Made by a program: the position numbers and the translations under genes. Shown in pieces: positions 8,648 to 15,737 of a stretch of DNA of 44,591 bases. How positions within the stretch are numbered: the first letter of the stretch is position 1; each line of letters starts with the position of its first letter. Below the pieces are notes generated by a model that saw only the letters and a list, made by a program, of their open reading frames with translations, was not told the DNA's origin and searched no databases. The DNA comes from Glaesserella parasuis (lineage in GTDB: Bacteria > Pseudomonadota > Gammaproteobacteria > Enterobacterales > Pasteurellaceae), in NCBI RefSeq assembly GCF_002015085.1, contig NZ_MUXW01000018.1, positions 1 through 44,591 of the forward strand. The letters run 5' to 3'.

Positions 8648-8764
8648 TAGAAAGTAGCTTGAAGCCTTGTGCGGTAAGGTGCTATTGTATGAAAATGTAA
8701 GAAAAAATAAGAAATAAAAAACCGCTAAAGAGCGGTTTAATTGAATGTTGGTGCAGTGGTCGGA
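8648..8764. repeat. Integrase-side repeat, copy 1, ending in an att-like core
   Basis: It aligns with 19724-19842 over its full length, including the AAACCGCT/AGCGGTTT terminator hairpin (8719-8738) that ends the tRNA-Leu transcript in the right copy. It finishes in TGGTGCAGTGGTCGGA (8749-8764), the 3' end of tRNA-Leu minus one C. After that the tRNA identity stops. Confidence 0.8.
8749..8764. other. attL-like site of the complete satellite
   Basis: A 16-base copy of the last 17 bases of tRNA-Leu, including the encoded CCA (TGGTGCCAGTGGTCGGA at 19826-19842), with one C lost. Integrases of the P4 type recombine within tRNA 3' ends, leaving this duplication. The missing base could matter for excision. 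Confidence 0.7.
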
Positions 8765-8823
8765 TACATTCAAGCAATGTAACATATTGAAATAAAAGGT
8801 TATTTTATATTTAAACCCTAAAT

Positions 8824-8845
8824 CATACCCCTAAACGTACCCCTA
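8824..8845. repeat. Candidate integrase arm-type sites near attL
   Basis: Two tandem TACCCCTA units 12 bp apart lie about 60 bp inside the attL-like core. Nearly the same 22-bp string (two mismatches) occurs at 19648-19669 inside attR. Matching short direct repeats at both inner ends are expected of arm sites bound by P4-type integrases or AlpA. Confidence 0.55.
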
Positions 8846-8922
8846 TAATAAAAAAACGCCTATAAATAGATTATTATTTAATCATTTTTTAGCGGCTAAA
8901 CACTACAGCATTTTGAAGTTTA

Positions 8923-9144
8923 TCACTTGTATAGGGTTGTTTTTAAAATTGGCGGATCAGGTGAAGAAAGTTCACTTTTTACTATGGTGATATAACTATG
9001 CTTCGGTGTCATCTCCTCAAAATTGAGGAAATGATTTAATTTTAGGATAATCCATTTACTTAAAATAACACGCCTTGCAATTTTAAGAGACTGAAGAAAA
9101 CCAGTATCAGCAAATTCAACATCTACCGCCATCATTCTAGGCAT
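8923..9144 (-). CDS. Small hypothetical protein downstream of the C4-like RNA
   Basis: A 73-residue frame (MPRMMAVDVEFADTG...) begins 4 bases after the C4-like motif, on the same strand and behind the same promoter. I recognise no family. In P1-type immunity regions the C4 RNA precedes a cell-division inhibitor or antirepressor gene, so position alone hints at a regulator. The Shine-Dalgarno sequence is poor and the frame may be fortuitous or a remnant. Confidence 0.35.
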   Translation of the reverse strand: MPRMMAVDVEFADTGFLQSLKIARRVILSKWIILKLNHFLNFEEMTPKHSYITIVKSELSSPDPPILKTTLYK

Positions 9145-9147
9145 AAC

Positions 9148-9258
9148 TATTCACTTTTAATCAAAAGATGATGATGGCTAGAACCCCGAAAAATTGCCGA
9201 AAACCACGAGCCCGTAACCCCGTGGAAAGCCCCACCCCGTCGGGAGTACCTTTTTATT
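9148..9258 (-). ncRNA. C4-like structured RNA motif (copy 2)
   Basis: The partner of 7146-7255. Its 5' end lies about 10 bases after the predicted start point of the promoter at 9274-9302, so a transcript would begin with this motif. Folding on the minus strand gives ACTCC/GGGGT and CCACG/CGTGG stems; the loop sequences differ from copy 1. Transcription direction follows from the promoter. C4-type function (antisense control of a downstream or distant immunity gene) is inferred. Confidence 0.5.
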
Positions 9259-9273
9259 TGGAGCAAATATATA

Positions 9274-9302
9274 ATTATATTTCCTATGTATAATTTTGTA
9301 TA
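9274..9302 (-). promoter_or_regulatory. Promoter of the C4-like RNA
   Basis: -10 TATAAT (9274-9279), spacer 17, -35 TATACA (9297-9302): the same boxes and spacing as the promoter at 8415-8443. The 21 bases from CTATGTATAA onward are identical in the two copies. The palindrome over the -10 is imperfect here (two changes in one arm). Confidence 0.6.
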
Positions 9303-9326
9303 AAGCCCCTAATTCTTAAAGCCCAC

Positions 9327-9356
9327 AAAAAAGCCCTACATTCAAAAAATGTAAGG
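9327..9356 (-). terminator. Terminator of brnT-brnA
   Basis: On the minus strand, CCTTACATT pairs with AATGTAGGG (9 bp), followed by CTTTTTT. It lies about 40 bases after the brnA stop codon. Confidence 0.75.
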
Positions 9357-9394
9357 TTTACCTCTGTTATCTCTGATATATTTTAAATTGCCAT

Positions 9395-9703
9395 CTACAC
9401 TGTTTGAATATGCTTCAATAAGACTTCATTAATCCTTGTTTGCCAACCTTGCCCCGTTGATTTAAACGCTTCTATAACTTCAGGTGATAGCCTCAATGTG
9501 ATAGCTTGTTTTGTCGGTTTCTTTTGCTTCCCTCTGCCTGTTTTAATTTTTCCTTGCCGTTCCATTTCGTTTTGATGTGTGGTGACTAAATTCACAAAAT
9601 CTAAGGGTAATACATCTTTGATTGGTTTGAATTGATGGAGGTCGTCAGCCTGTAACTCTCTTACTTCCCCGTCAAAATCAGTTAGATGATTGTATTGCTT
9701 CAT
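9395..9703 (-). CDS. brnA: BrnA-family antitoxin
   Basis: A 102-residue protein whose C-terminal half has the BrnA pattern: KPTKQAITLRLSPEVIEAFKSTGQGWQTRINEVLLKHI, a ribbon-helix-helix DNA-binding domain (about residues 60-100). The N-terminal part should bind and neutralise BrnT. It starts inside the last codons of brnT (26-bp overlap), the standard order toxin then antitoxin. BrnA proteins usually repress their own promoter together with the toxin. It occupies a slot where the sister relic has nothing, so it is cargo. Confidence 0.85.
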   Translation of the reverse strand: MKQYNHLTDFDGEVRELQADDLHQFKPIKDVLPLDFVNLVTTHQNEMERQGKIKTGRGKQKKPTKQAITLRLSPEVIEAFKSTGQGWQTRINEVLLKHIQTV

Positions 9704-9956
9704 AGTGTTTTACCTCTCTTTTGTTTGCTTTGCGAAAACTAATAACCCTTACGCCGTTCTGAATTGGCGTAAAACAAAGAACGTGTAACCGCCCTTTTAA
9801 AAAGCCAACAGCCACAAATCTAGGCTCTGGATAATGAAAACGTTCGTCTTGTTTGATGATTGCCGTTTTCCATTCAAAAAAAGCCACTTCATCAAAAGAT
9901 AATCCTCTTTCAGTGATGTTCTTATTGCTTTTGTTAGGGTCATAATTAATCAGCAT
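9678..9956 (-). CDS. brnT: BrnT-family ribonuclease toxin
   Basis: A 92-residue protein of the BrnT/RelE-like fold: INYDPNKSNKNITERGLSFDEVAFFEW at the start (family: DPxKAxxNxxKHGVSFEEA) and VRVISFRKANKREVKHYE at the end (family: RIISARKANxREVRxYE). The conserved Arg, Ser/Arg and His-rich region matches the RNA-cleaving toxins. A good promoter lies 30-60 bases upstream. In satellites, toxin-antitoxin modules may stabilise the element or act against phages; nothing here decides which. Confidence 0.88.
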   Translation of the reverse strand: MLINYDPNKSNKNITERGLSFDEVAFFEWKTAIIKQDERFHYPEPRFVAVGFLKGRLHVLCFTPIQNGVRVISFRKANKREVKHYEAIQSSN

Positions 9957-9986
9957 AACGGCTATTTATGGGGTTAAAGTTATTTT

Positions 9987-10015
9987 ATTGTAACTACATT
10001 ATAATATAATTTCAA
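9987..10015 (-). promoter_or_regulatory. Promoter of brnT-brnA
   Basis: -35 TTGAAA (10010-10015), spacer 17, -10 TACAAT (9987-9992) on the minus strand, ending about 30 bases before the brnT start. Both boxes match consensus at 5 of 6 positions. BrnA autoregulation would act here. Confidence 0.6.
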
Positions 10016-10017
10016 TC

Positions 10018-10246
10018 TTTTGTAGTCATTTGTAGACTTTATCAGCGTTGTTAGTATTGAGTAGTTAGTAGTAGTTAATAGTAGCTTTCCATTCACTCAG
10101 TCAAAACAGCCTTACTTGCGTTACTCCTCACACGCACGTACTGCTCCGAAATTCCGCCAAAATGTGTAGCATAAAAAGGGATATTATCCGCAGAAACCAA
10201 AACGCCACCCCTCCGCCACTTTTACTGTTTCAAAAAAATTTTTTTA
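10018..10246. repeat. Ori-side repeat, copy 2
   Basis: The full-length counterpart of 8497-8646, lying between the brnT promoter and the iteron field. The extra middle part (about 10112-10170) is absent from the relic. No gene is visible. Confidence 0.75.
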
Positions 10247-10263
10247 TATTTAGTAAAAAACAG

Positions 10264-10541
10264 TAGTCCAATTAGTCCAATTAGTCCAATCCTTTAAAAT
10301 CAAACACTTAAGTGGCATTTTTTGGACTAATCGAGTAGTCCAATGTAGTCCAAAATTAGTCCAAAACTAACAAAATACTCTTATTGTTCATTTTTTGAGT
10401 AGTCCAAAATGCCCCAAAATTAGTCCAAAATGCCCCAAAATTAGTCCAAAACGACCCCAAATTAGTCCAATGAATTTTATGTAATATATTGATAAATAAA
10501 GATATTATTTTTTTAATAGGTATTTTGGACTAATTGGACTA
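10264..10541. repeat. Iteron field, putative satellite replication origin
   Basis: Thirteen exact copies of TAGTCCAA lie in 278 bases. Ten are direct, starting at 10264, 10273, 10282, 10336, 10346, 10357, 10400, 10421, 10442 and 10463; three are inverted, at 10322, 10525 and 10534. Four have a strict 21-base period (two helical turns). A very AT-rich stretch (10471-10520) sits between the last direct copy and the inverted pair. It adjoins the 3' end of the replication helicase gene. Iterons plus an AT-rich unwinding region next to the replication gene is the usual satellite origin layout. Confidence 0.75.
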
Positions 10542-10584
10542 CTAAAAAACTACGCGCATGAAAAAAAATTTTTTTTGCAAAGAT

Positions 10585-10617
10585 AAAAAAAGAGCTAACC
10601 ATCTCTGGAAAGCTCTT
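10585..10617 (-). terminator. Terminator of the satellite replication operon
   Basis: On the minus strand, AGAGCT pairs with AGCTCT around a 14-base loop, followed by TTTTTTT. It lies about 60 bases after the DUF927 gene and separates the operon from the iteron field. Confidence 0.75.
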
Positions 10618-10678
10618 AAATCATCAATGTAGCATACAGACCACAAAAAGCACTTAATGATATGGTTTGTTATGGTTT

Positions 10679-12865
10679 TTATGCTTCATCACTTTCAACA
10701 AGTGGGAAAACGAGATAACATCTTGTACGTTTCGGATCTATCCTGCTTGGTATTCTTACTAAGTATCTATAGCCATTTTCGCCCTTAGATAGCATTCCTT
10801 TATCTGATAGGATTTTACAAGCCTGCTCCTTTGCGTGTCCCTTTATCGCTTCCTCAAAGGCTAATGGATACAGATAAAAGTGCTCTATCTCATTATCTCG
10901 TTGAGGAATGATTTTATAGCCTGCGATATTCGAGATGGCTCGCTGTTCGGGGTTGTTTGGGTATTCGATAAACCGCCCCTCAGCATTTGCTAATAGCCAG
11001 CCGTTCACCTGCTCAATGATTTGTTTCTCTTCTTGGCTATGTAGCCCGAATATATTAATCCATTCATTGAAGCAGTGTAGTAAGGCTTCACCGTTGGCGG
11101 AAGTGTCCCACCCTGTGAGAAAGCTCGCTAGCTGTAAAGCGGTTTCAAGGATAGCGAAACGGCTGGCCACTCGTTGAACCTGTGGACTTGCGTCACTTGG
11201 CAAGCGGTCTAGCCACTTGGCTTTTATTTGGCTATGAACGCTAATCAGTGTTTTCTGATTGTCCGCCACTGTTAGCCACTCAATCCACGCCCTGCCAACG
11301 GCTCCGTAGTGTTGCTTGCTCGCATAATTCAAGTGGTCGGCGTGTGCCTTGCCGTCAGGGAATGAATGATAGACTTTCGCCCTTGTGATAGGCACATTCA
11401 GCAAGCGGACTAATTGCCCTGCTTTTATCTTAATGCCTCCCATAGATAAATAGCCCTCTATATCCAGCTCCCCCGTAGAAAATACCATAATCCGCCACCG
11501 TTGAAGCTCTCTATTACCACCGTCTTTCGCTCCCTGTATTTTCCCCACGCCATTAAATAAAGCGTAAGAGGTTTGCTCAACGCTCTTATAAGTTGATGAT
11601 TGCCCAACTTCATCAAGTGGCATAAAGTTATCATTTCTTGCCGATGCCTCATTCATTAGCCCTAAAGCGGTTGCGTTCCACGATAAACGGATTTTGTCAG
11701 GGTGTCCGTATAGACTGCTGGCAATGTTAGCGGTGGTGGTTTTGCCTGCGGTTGAGCCACCGAATAAGTGAACTCCAAAGCTCTCAGCCTCTATGATGTT
11801 CATTATCGGGGCAGATAAAGCGCAAGCAATACTTAACATCATAGAGGGATTAACTCGCACGTTATCGGCGATCTCTTGCCTCCAGCTCTCTATTGTGCCT
11901 TTGGTGTCGTATCCACTGGCGGTGGCGGATTGACGATTAAATAGCACGGGTGTTTCAGGTTCGCCTAATACTTCCCCATTTGGCAAAATATAAGCCCCAT
12001 TATGCCACCCTGTAGCGTTGGTGATGTGCCATAGGGTACGCTTACCGCTACTTTGTAAATAGTCCGCTAGCTCGTTGCGTAGGTAGGTGCGAGTAGTTAA
12101 GCGTAGCCCTTTTGCTTTGAGCTGTCGCCATCCCTCCCGTTCGCCTAAATCCCCCAAGGATAACGCCTCTTTGACTGGTTGCGATTTGCCCTCAGGCGTC
12201 CACTCTAGCACGAGATAATGTTCAGCTTCACTTTGCCCTATACCTACTACAGAAATCACATCAGAAAGCCATTCTGTACGCTCTGATAGCAGTTCGCCTG
12301 TATCCTTGTCATATTTCGGGGTAATGCGATAAAGCCCCTCTACGCCGTTTTCTGTGCGTTTTTCTACATAAGGCTTATGTTTATCTATGTCAGCATTCAC
12401 ATCATCGCTAGCGGTCACTTCCGCCACGTTTTCCGCCATTGCTTCACCTTGTCGAATGCGTTCGATATATCCGCTTAAATCTTCAAGGTGTTGCTCGGCT
12501 TCGTCAATGTAGTGAATGATTTTAGCCTGTGTGTTGTTAGCAAGGTTTAAGCAAAGTTTATCCATGATCTCACCGCTTACATCTTCACCGTGATTAGCTC
12601 GCTGTATCGTGATGATATAAGCCTTTTTAGGTGCTATGCGGTATTGATGAACGTTTTCCAAAACCTCAGCAGTAAGCACAATAGGGGGCGATTTCTCGCC
12701 CTGTGGTAACACATCATCAAGTGCTATCTCTCCCTGTGTGCGTTCAGCTGGTGGAGCTTTGGCAAAATCCCACGCTTGAGAGCCGATAATGATATAGGCA
12801 TTCTCCGCATTAGGTTTTTGCAGTTTCATATTTGGGGCGTTTTTTAGCTTAGTGAATACTTTCAT
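10679..12865 (-). CDS. DUF927 replication helicase/ATPase
   Basis: A 728-residue protein. The central DUF927 region (about residues 200-480) has Walker A GGSTAGKT (369-376) and Walker B FMPLDEV (about 414-420), with a LSIACALSAPIM block before it. The N-terminal 150 residues lack a recognised primase zinc finger but include a toprim-like AYIITIQRANHGED stretch. DUF927 proteins accompany phage and satellite replication as superfamily-3-like helicases. It is the last gene of the long operon, overlaps the gene upstream, has the same GGGGG ribosome site, and ends next to the iterons it presumably recognises. Helicase role is by family; origin binding is inferred. Confidence 0.82.
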   Translation of the reverse strand: MKVFTKLKNAPNMKLQKPNAENAYIIIGSQAWDFAKAPPAERTQGEIALDDVLPQGEKSPPIVLTAEVLENVHQYRIAPKKAYIITIQRANHGEDVSGEIMDKLCLNLANNTQAKIIHYIDEAEQHLEDLSGYIERIRQGEAMAENVAEVTASDDVNADIDKHKPYVEKRTENGVEGLYRITPKYDKDTGELLSERTEWLSDVISVVGIGQSEAEHYLVLEWTPEGKSQPVKEALSLGDLGEREGWRQLKAKGLRLTTRTYLRNELADYLQSSGKRTLWHITNATGWHNGAYILPNGEVLGEPETPVLFNRQSATASGYDTKGTIESWRQEIADNVRVNPSMMLSIACALSAPIMNIIEAESFGVHLFGGSTAGKTTTANIASSLYGHPDKIRLSWNATALGLMNEASARNDNFMPLDEVGQSSTYKSVEQTSYALFNGVGKIQGAKDGGNRELQRWRIMVFSTGELDIEGYLSMGGIKIKAGQLVRLLNVPITRAKVYHSFPDGKAHADHLNYASKQHYGAVGRAWIEWLTVADNQKTLISVHSQIKAKWLDRLPSDASPQVQRVASRFAILETALQLASFLTGWDTSANGEALLHCFNEWINIFGLHSQEEKQIIEQVNGWLLANAEGRFIEYPNNPEQRAISNIAGYKIIPQRDNEIEHFYLYPLAFEEAIKGHAKEQACKILSDKGMLSKGENGYRYLVRIPSRIDPKRTRCYLVFPLVESDEA

Positions 12866-13256
12866 TTTCGCCCCCTGTTAAGCCCATTACTGCCATTTGG
12901 CTAGCTGTGTTGCATTGAGCAATGATTTGATGAAATTGACGAGCAACAAAGCTAGCCACAATGTTTTGCAATAGCGTTTTCTGTACTTCTTCGTCGCTCA
13001 TATCCTCTTGATTTGCCAGACTTGGCGGAAGCTCTAGCAACACTTTAGCGATACATTGCAACTCACCACATAAACGGCTCGATAGCTCAGGGTTTACTAT
13101 TGAGACATCGGCTAATAGCTCGCTGAGTGTGTCAAAAAGAATATGGCAACGTGGAAATATCGGCTCCTCTGTGCCGTCTAGCATATTCTTGTAAGCGATT
13201 GCGATAGCGTCCTTTTCGGCTTCGCTGAAGTTATCCCAGTTTAATTCTTTGCTCAT
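12849..13256 (-). CDS. Satellite protein of unknown function (135 aa)
   Basis: An acidic, mostly helical 135-residue protein (MSKELNWDNFSEAEKDAIAIAY...). It contains cysteines at PRCHILF, SRLCGELQC and IAQCNTA but no clear zinc-finger spacing. It starts with a TAAGGGGGA ribosome site, overlaps the preceding gene by 4 bases and the helicase gene by 17, so it is translationally coupled to replication. I do not recognise a family. Confidence 0.7.
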   Translation of the reverse strand: MSKELNWDNFSEAEKDAIAIAYKNMLDGTEEPIFPRCHILFDTLSELLADVSIVNPELSSRLCGELQCIAKVLLELPPSLANQEDMSDEEVQKTLLQNIVASFVARQFHQIIAQCNTASQMAVMGLTGGENESIH

Positions 13257-13588
13257 ACATTCCCCCTTAGTAACTGCTCATCTTGTCGATTTAATGTTTC
13301 ATAAGATTTTGCTGTAAAGGCTTGTTTAGCTTCCTGTTCGCTTAAAATCTCGTCCGTTTTATCAATCAAGCAATTAATTCTGTGGGCGTGTCTTTGCAAA
13401 ACCTCCAACTGCTCCGATTGTTCGCTTAAATGCCACTGAATAACGCTTAGGGCGTGTTTTAATACCTCACCTGTGTAAGCGGTCGGATTATCCGCCATTG
13501 CGTTAATTTGGGCATTTATGCGCGCGTGGTCTACGTTCATTCGGTCCAACAACGATAAAGGGATTTTGATGTGCTGAATGTTACTCAT
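13253..13588 (-). CDS. Satellite protein of unknown function (111 aa, coiled coil)
   Basis: 111 residues, mostly helical with heptad-like leucines (LSEQSEQLEVLQRHAHRINCLIDKTDEILSEQEAK, about residues 53-88), so probably an oligomeric coiled coil. It overlaps both neighbours by a few bases. Its ribosome site is AGGAGGG, unlike the GGGGG type of most genes in this operon. No family recognised. Confidence 0.7.
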   Translation of the reverse strand: MSNIQHIKIPLSLLDRMNVDHARINAQINAMADNPTAYTGEVLKHALSVIQWHLSEQSEQLEVLQRHAHRINCLIDKTDEILSEQEAKQAFTAKSYETLNRQDEQLLRGNV

Positions 13589-13889
13589 CGCCTAGCCCTC
13601 CTATGTAAACCATTTCAACGGCTTTGTATTGTGCCTTTAGCGTTTGATAGGCTAGGTCTGCCTGTGCTTTGGCTTGGTATATGCCACATTTGACTAGCTC
13701 GCCTTTGTCGTTGAAGCAGTTGATTTGATACTGGTAAACCTTAGCAATGCGAAATTCAATATAAACATTCATAGGGTCGGCTTTTCGTGATTGCATTTCC
13801 GCCACCGCTTGCCCGTGCTTGTCGAATGTGCCTAGTAGCGTTCTTCTGCCGTTGGCGGTGTAGCCTGTGAGTTGGTATGGGTTATTCAT
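13581..13889 (-). CDS. Satellite protein of unknown function (102 aa)
   Basis: It appears to hold two similar halves: YQLTGYTANGRRTLLGTFDKHGQAVAEM (about 3-31) and YQINCFNDKGELVKCGIYQAKAQADLAY (about 51-79), so a tandem beta-beta-alpha repeat. I chose ATG 13889 over GTG 13895 because AAAAGGGGG lies 5 bases upstream. The stop of the previous gene overlaps this start (ATGAATAA). Function unknown; the internal duplication is my observation. Confidence 0.7.
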   Translation of the reverse strand: MNNPYQLTGYTANGRRTLLGTFDKHGQAVAEMQSRKADPMNVYIEFRIAKVYQYQINCFNDKGELVKCGIYQAKAQADLAYQTLKAQYKAVEMVYIGGLGDE

Positions 13890-14154
13890 TTTCACCCCCT
13901 TTTCTCAAGCTGATATATACACCGTCTTTGCTGTTTTCTTCGATTTCTTCAATGAAATGATTGACTGCATCTAAGGCTGTTCTAATGGTTTTATGGTTAG
14001 TGAAAAAATCATCACTTTCGCCGTCCATTCCGTCTGAATAATCGTGTGAAATAAGCGTTAGAATTGACTTAGCATAGTCTGCGTAACGGTGGATATTGCC
14101 TACTTTGCCTTGCTCTAAAGCATAGTGAGTTGGGATTTTGTTTTGATTACGCAT
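13882..14154 (-). CDS. Satellite protein of unknown function (90 aa)
   Basis: A 90-residue acidic protein (MRNQNKIPTHYALEQGK...) with a serine/aspartate-rich middle (HDYSDGMDGESDDFF). I chose ATG 14154, preceded by AAAAGGGGGCGTAT, over the longer frame from 14196, which would lie inside the preceding gene. It overlaps the end of the Icd/Ash-like gene by 8 bases. No family recognised. Confidence 0.65.
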   Translation of the reverse strand: MRNQNKIPTHYALEQGKVGNIHRYADYAKSILTLISHDYSDGMDGESDDFFTNHKTIRTALDAVNHFIEEIEENSKDGVYISLRKGGENE

Positions 14155-15109
14155 ATACGCCCCCTTTTGTCGCAAATGAAAGGGCAATAGATACATTTCG
14201 GGCGGTGTTTCCGCTTGGGGTTTGGGTTGGTTTTTTCATAGTGTCGTATGTTTTAGTTAGTGATGAATAGGATATATCGCCCTGTTTGATAGGGTGCGAT
14301 AAGGTCTCAACTGCTACATACGAATAGCTAGCCTTATTCGTCCGATTACTCGGCTTATCTCGGCTTATCAACCTTACCGCAAATTCGATACTTTTCGGGC
14401 AGTGTTTGCCTAAAGAAGTGTAAATTTGAGATAAAAAAATACCGCTTGTATTAGGGTTGCGGTTGCCCTCGTATGTAGTAGTGCAATCATCATACCCGTA
14501 ACGGCTTACTTTTGGCAAGCTGTTATTTTGTTCAGGGGTTGGGCAAGCGGTCTGATTTGTTCTGAATTTTGCAATAGGACGGTCAAGCAATAGGCGATAG
14601 TCCGCAGATAGCTGTAAGCGTGCTTGCTCTTCGCTGTCGGCTTGAATGTATAAGGTTTCTTGGTTGTAGGTGTGCTTAGTGCGGTTTAAGCATAGGAATT
14701 TGTAGATCATTTTTGATAGCTCCAAGTATGATTTATGAAGGCTACCGCTAAACTTCTGAGGGTTTGGGCGGTAACGTGTAACGGGCTCAGAAACTGCGAT
14801 ACTTGGAACACAGCAAAGGGCGAAACCTTTCCCATTACACGCTACCATTGAGAGAAAACCACTCTCCCGATTTTTCGGGGCTGTGTTTTCTTTAGGTGTG
14901 CGTGTGCTACGAATAAAAAAACACGCTTGGGGCGTGCTATTCGCCAAGTATAAATCGTTCGAGTTCTGAGGCTCGGTTGTAGATTTTGCTACAACGTGAA
15001 CAGAATAAATCTCACTTAGCATTTTGTAAAGTGAAATGTTTTCATTAAGATTGATTTTTAAATGAAATAGAGTAATATCTCTATTGATGTTTACAATATG
15101 GTTTTTCAT
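14147..15109 (-). CDS. Icd/Ash-like phage protein (host cell division inhibitor Icd-like)
   Basis: A 320-residue frame with two parts. Residues about 100-175 (VPSIAVSEPVTRYRP, then MIYKFLCLNRTKHTYNQETLYIQADSEEQARLQLSADYRLL) match the Icd-like/Ash family found in P4-type satellites and lambdoid prophages. The N-terminal 95 residues and the basic, Ser/Thr-rich C-terminal third are not recognised. Ash of P4 counteracts helper phage repressors; Icd of P1 blocks cell division. The functional core might start at the internal Met before IYKF. A plus-strand terminator and possible promoter just upstream suggest antisense control. The frame is unusually long for the family, so its ends may not be coding. 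Confidence 0.65.
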   Translation of the reverse strand: MKNHIVNINRDITLFHLKINLNENISLYKMLSEIYSVHVVAKSTTEPQNSNDLYLANSTPQACFFIRSTRTPKENTAPKNRESGFLSMVACNGKGFALCCVPSIAVSEPVTRYRPNPQKFSGSLHKSYLELSKMIYKFLCLNRTKHTYNQETLYIQADSEEQARLQLSADYRLLLDRPIAKFRTNQTACPTPEQNNSLPKVSRYGYDDCTTTYEGNRNPNTSGIFLSQIYTSLGKHCPKSIEFAVRLISRDKPSNRTNKASYSYVAVETLSHPIKQGDISYSSLTKTYDTMKKPTQTPSGNTARNVSIALSFATKGGVYA

Positions 15110-15160
15110 AAGTATGTTACCCCATTGCCCCTTAGTGTTTAGGCTAAGGGGCTTTGTTTT
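15051..15160 (+). ncRNA. Candidate antisense RNA over the start of the Icd/Ash-like gene
   Basis: A strong plus-strand terminator (GCCCCTTAG paired with CTAAGGGGC at 15127-15152, then TTTGTTTT) stands where no plus-strand gene exists. A plausible promoter precedes it: TTGATT (15051-15056), spacer 16, TAATAT (15073-15078). The transcript would be about 75 bases, covering the start codon at 15107-15109 and the leader. This is prediction only. Confidence 0.4.
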
Positions 15161-15323
15161 ATGCCACCATTGGCAAATGATTGCGTAAGAAATACAAGGC
15201 AGATTGTTCTAGCTTTGCCTTGTTCGTCGATATATTTAGCCTCCTTAAAATTAAGGTGGCGAAAGTTCATTAAATCTCAGGTTTTCTCAGGTTCTAGTGT
15301 TTTTCTCATTTTTGAGTAAAACC

Positions 15324-15737
15324 CTAGGCTGTACTTTCATTTGGTGCTACCAACTCAATAACCGTAGGGCGAAGTGAGCCGTCAGAGCTTGTATGGTTGA
15401 TAACTTGCTTATCTAACCCTAGTAACTTTGCTTTTCCCATTGTGGCTGATACTGCAACGCTTAACTGCTCACGTTCTAAAGCCTTTTCTCTGGCTACCTC
15501 TAGCTCATCTAGTAAATCATCTACTGTCAGTTTGTGTCGCTCTATGTGTTCAGCTTGTAGTTCCTCAATCCTTGCCGTAATCTTGCCGTTATCCATTAGC
15601 TCTTTTGCTTTGCGGTGAACCGTTTCGGGTTTCATTCCATCCGCTTTATAAGCCTTGCGATAGGCTTCGCTTGCGTTGCCAGTTTCAACAAAATACTGAG
15701 CAAAATTTTCTTGCTTTGGTCTGTCTAAGGTTGGCAT
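15324..15737 (-). CDS. Small terminase subunit-like protein (TerS)
   Basis: A 137-residue protein with the Terminase_2 pattern: KQENFAQYFVETGNASEAYRKAY (helix-turn-helix, about residues 8-30), then VHRKAKELMDNGKITARIEEL and a helical oligomerisation region, ending in a short hydrophilic tail. In phages TerS binds the pac/cos site; in satellites it redirects a helper phage's large terminase to the satellite genome. No large terminase is present, so packaging would need a helper. It has a TAAGGGGGAGCA ribosome site and overlaps the upstream gene by 13 bases. Confidence 0.8.
   Translation of the reverse strand: MPTLDRPKQENFAQYFVETGNASEAYRKAYKADGMKPETVHRKAKELMDNGKITARIEELQAEHIERHKLTVDDLLDELEVAREKALEREQLSVAVSATMGKAKLLGLDKQVINHTSSDGSLRPTVIELVAPNESTA

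Larger units (their letters stand above)
7146..8748. mobile_element. Deletion relic of a second satellite element
   Basis: This segment repeats, in order, four parts of the complete satellite to its right: the C4-like motif (7146-7255 vs 9148-9258), the promoter (8415-8443 vs 9274-9302), an ori-side repeat (8497-8646 vs 10018-10246) and an integrase-side repeat (8648-8764 vs 19724-19842). Everything between the last two, including origin, helicase, terminase and integrase, is missing. An ATPase gene is present that the full element lacks. I infer that a sister satellite once sat in tandem at the same tRNA and collapsed by internal deletion. Confidence 0.6.

Noticed and set aside
8582..8785. 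67-aa minus-strand frame
   Set aside because: It lies in the duplicated ori-side and integrase-side repeats and has no homologous frame in the right-hand copies.
10264..10541. CRISPR array made of TAGTCCAA repeats
   Set aside because: The repeats are only 8 bases, occur in both orientations and have irregular 9-55 base spacing; there are no cas genes. Iterons fit better.
14147..15109. A lone modern coding gene of 320 aa with all parts functional
   Set aside because: Only the middle resembles Icd/Ash; the ends are low-complexity and may be non-coding, so the full-length product is not claimed.
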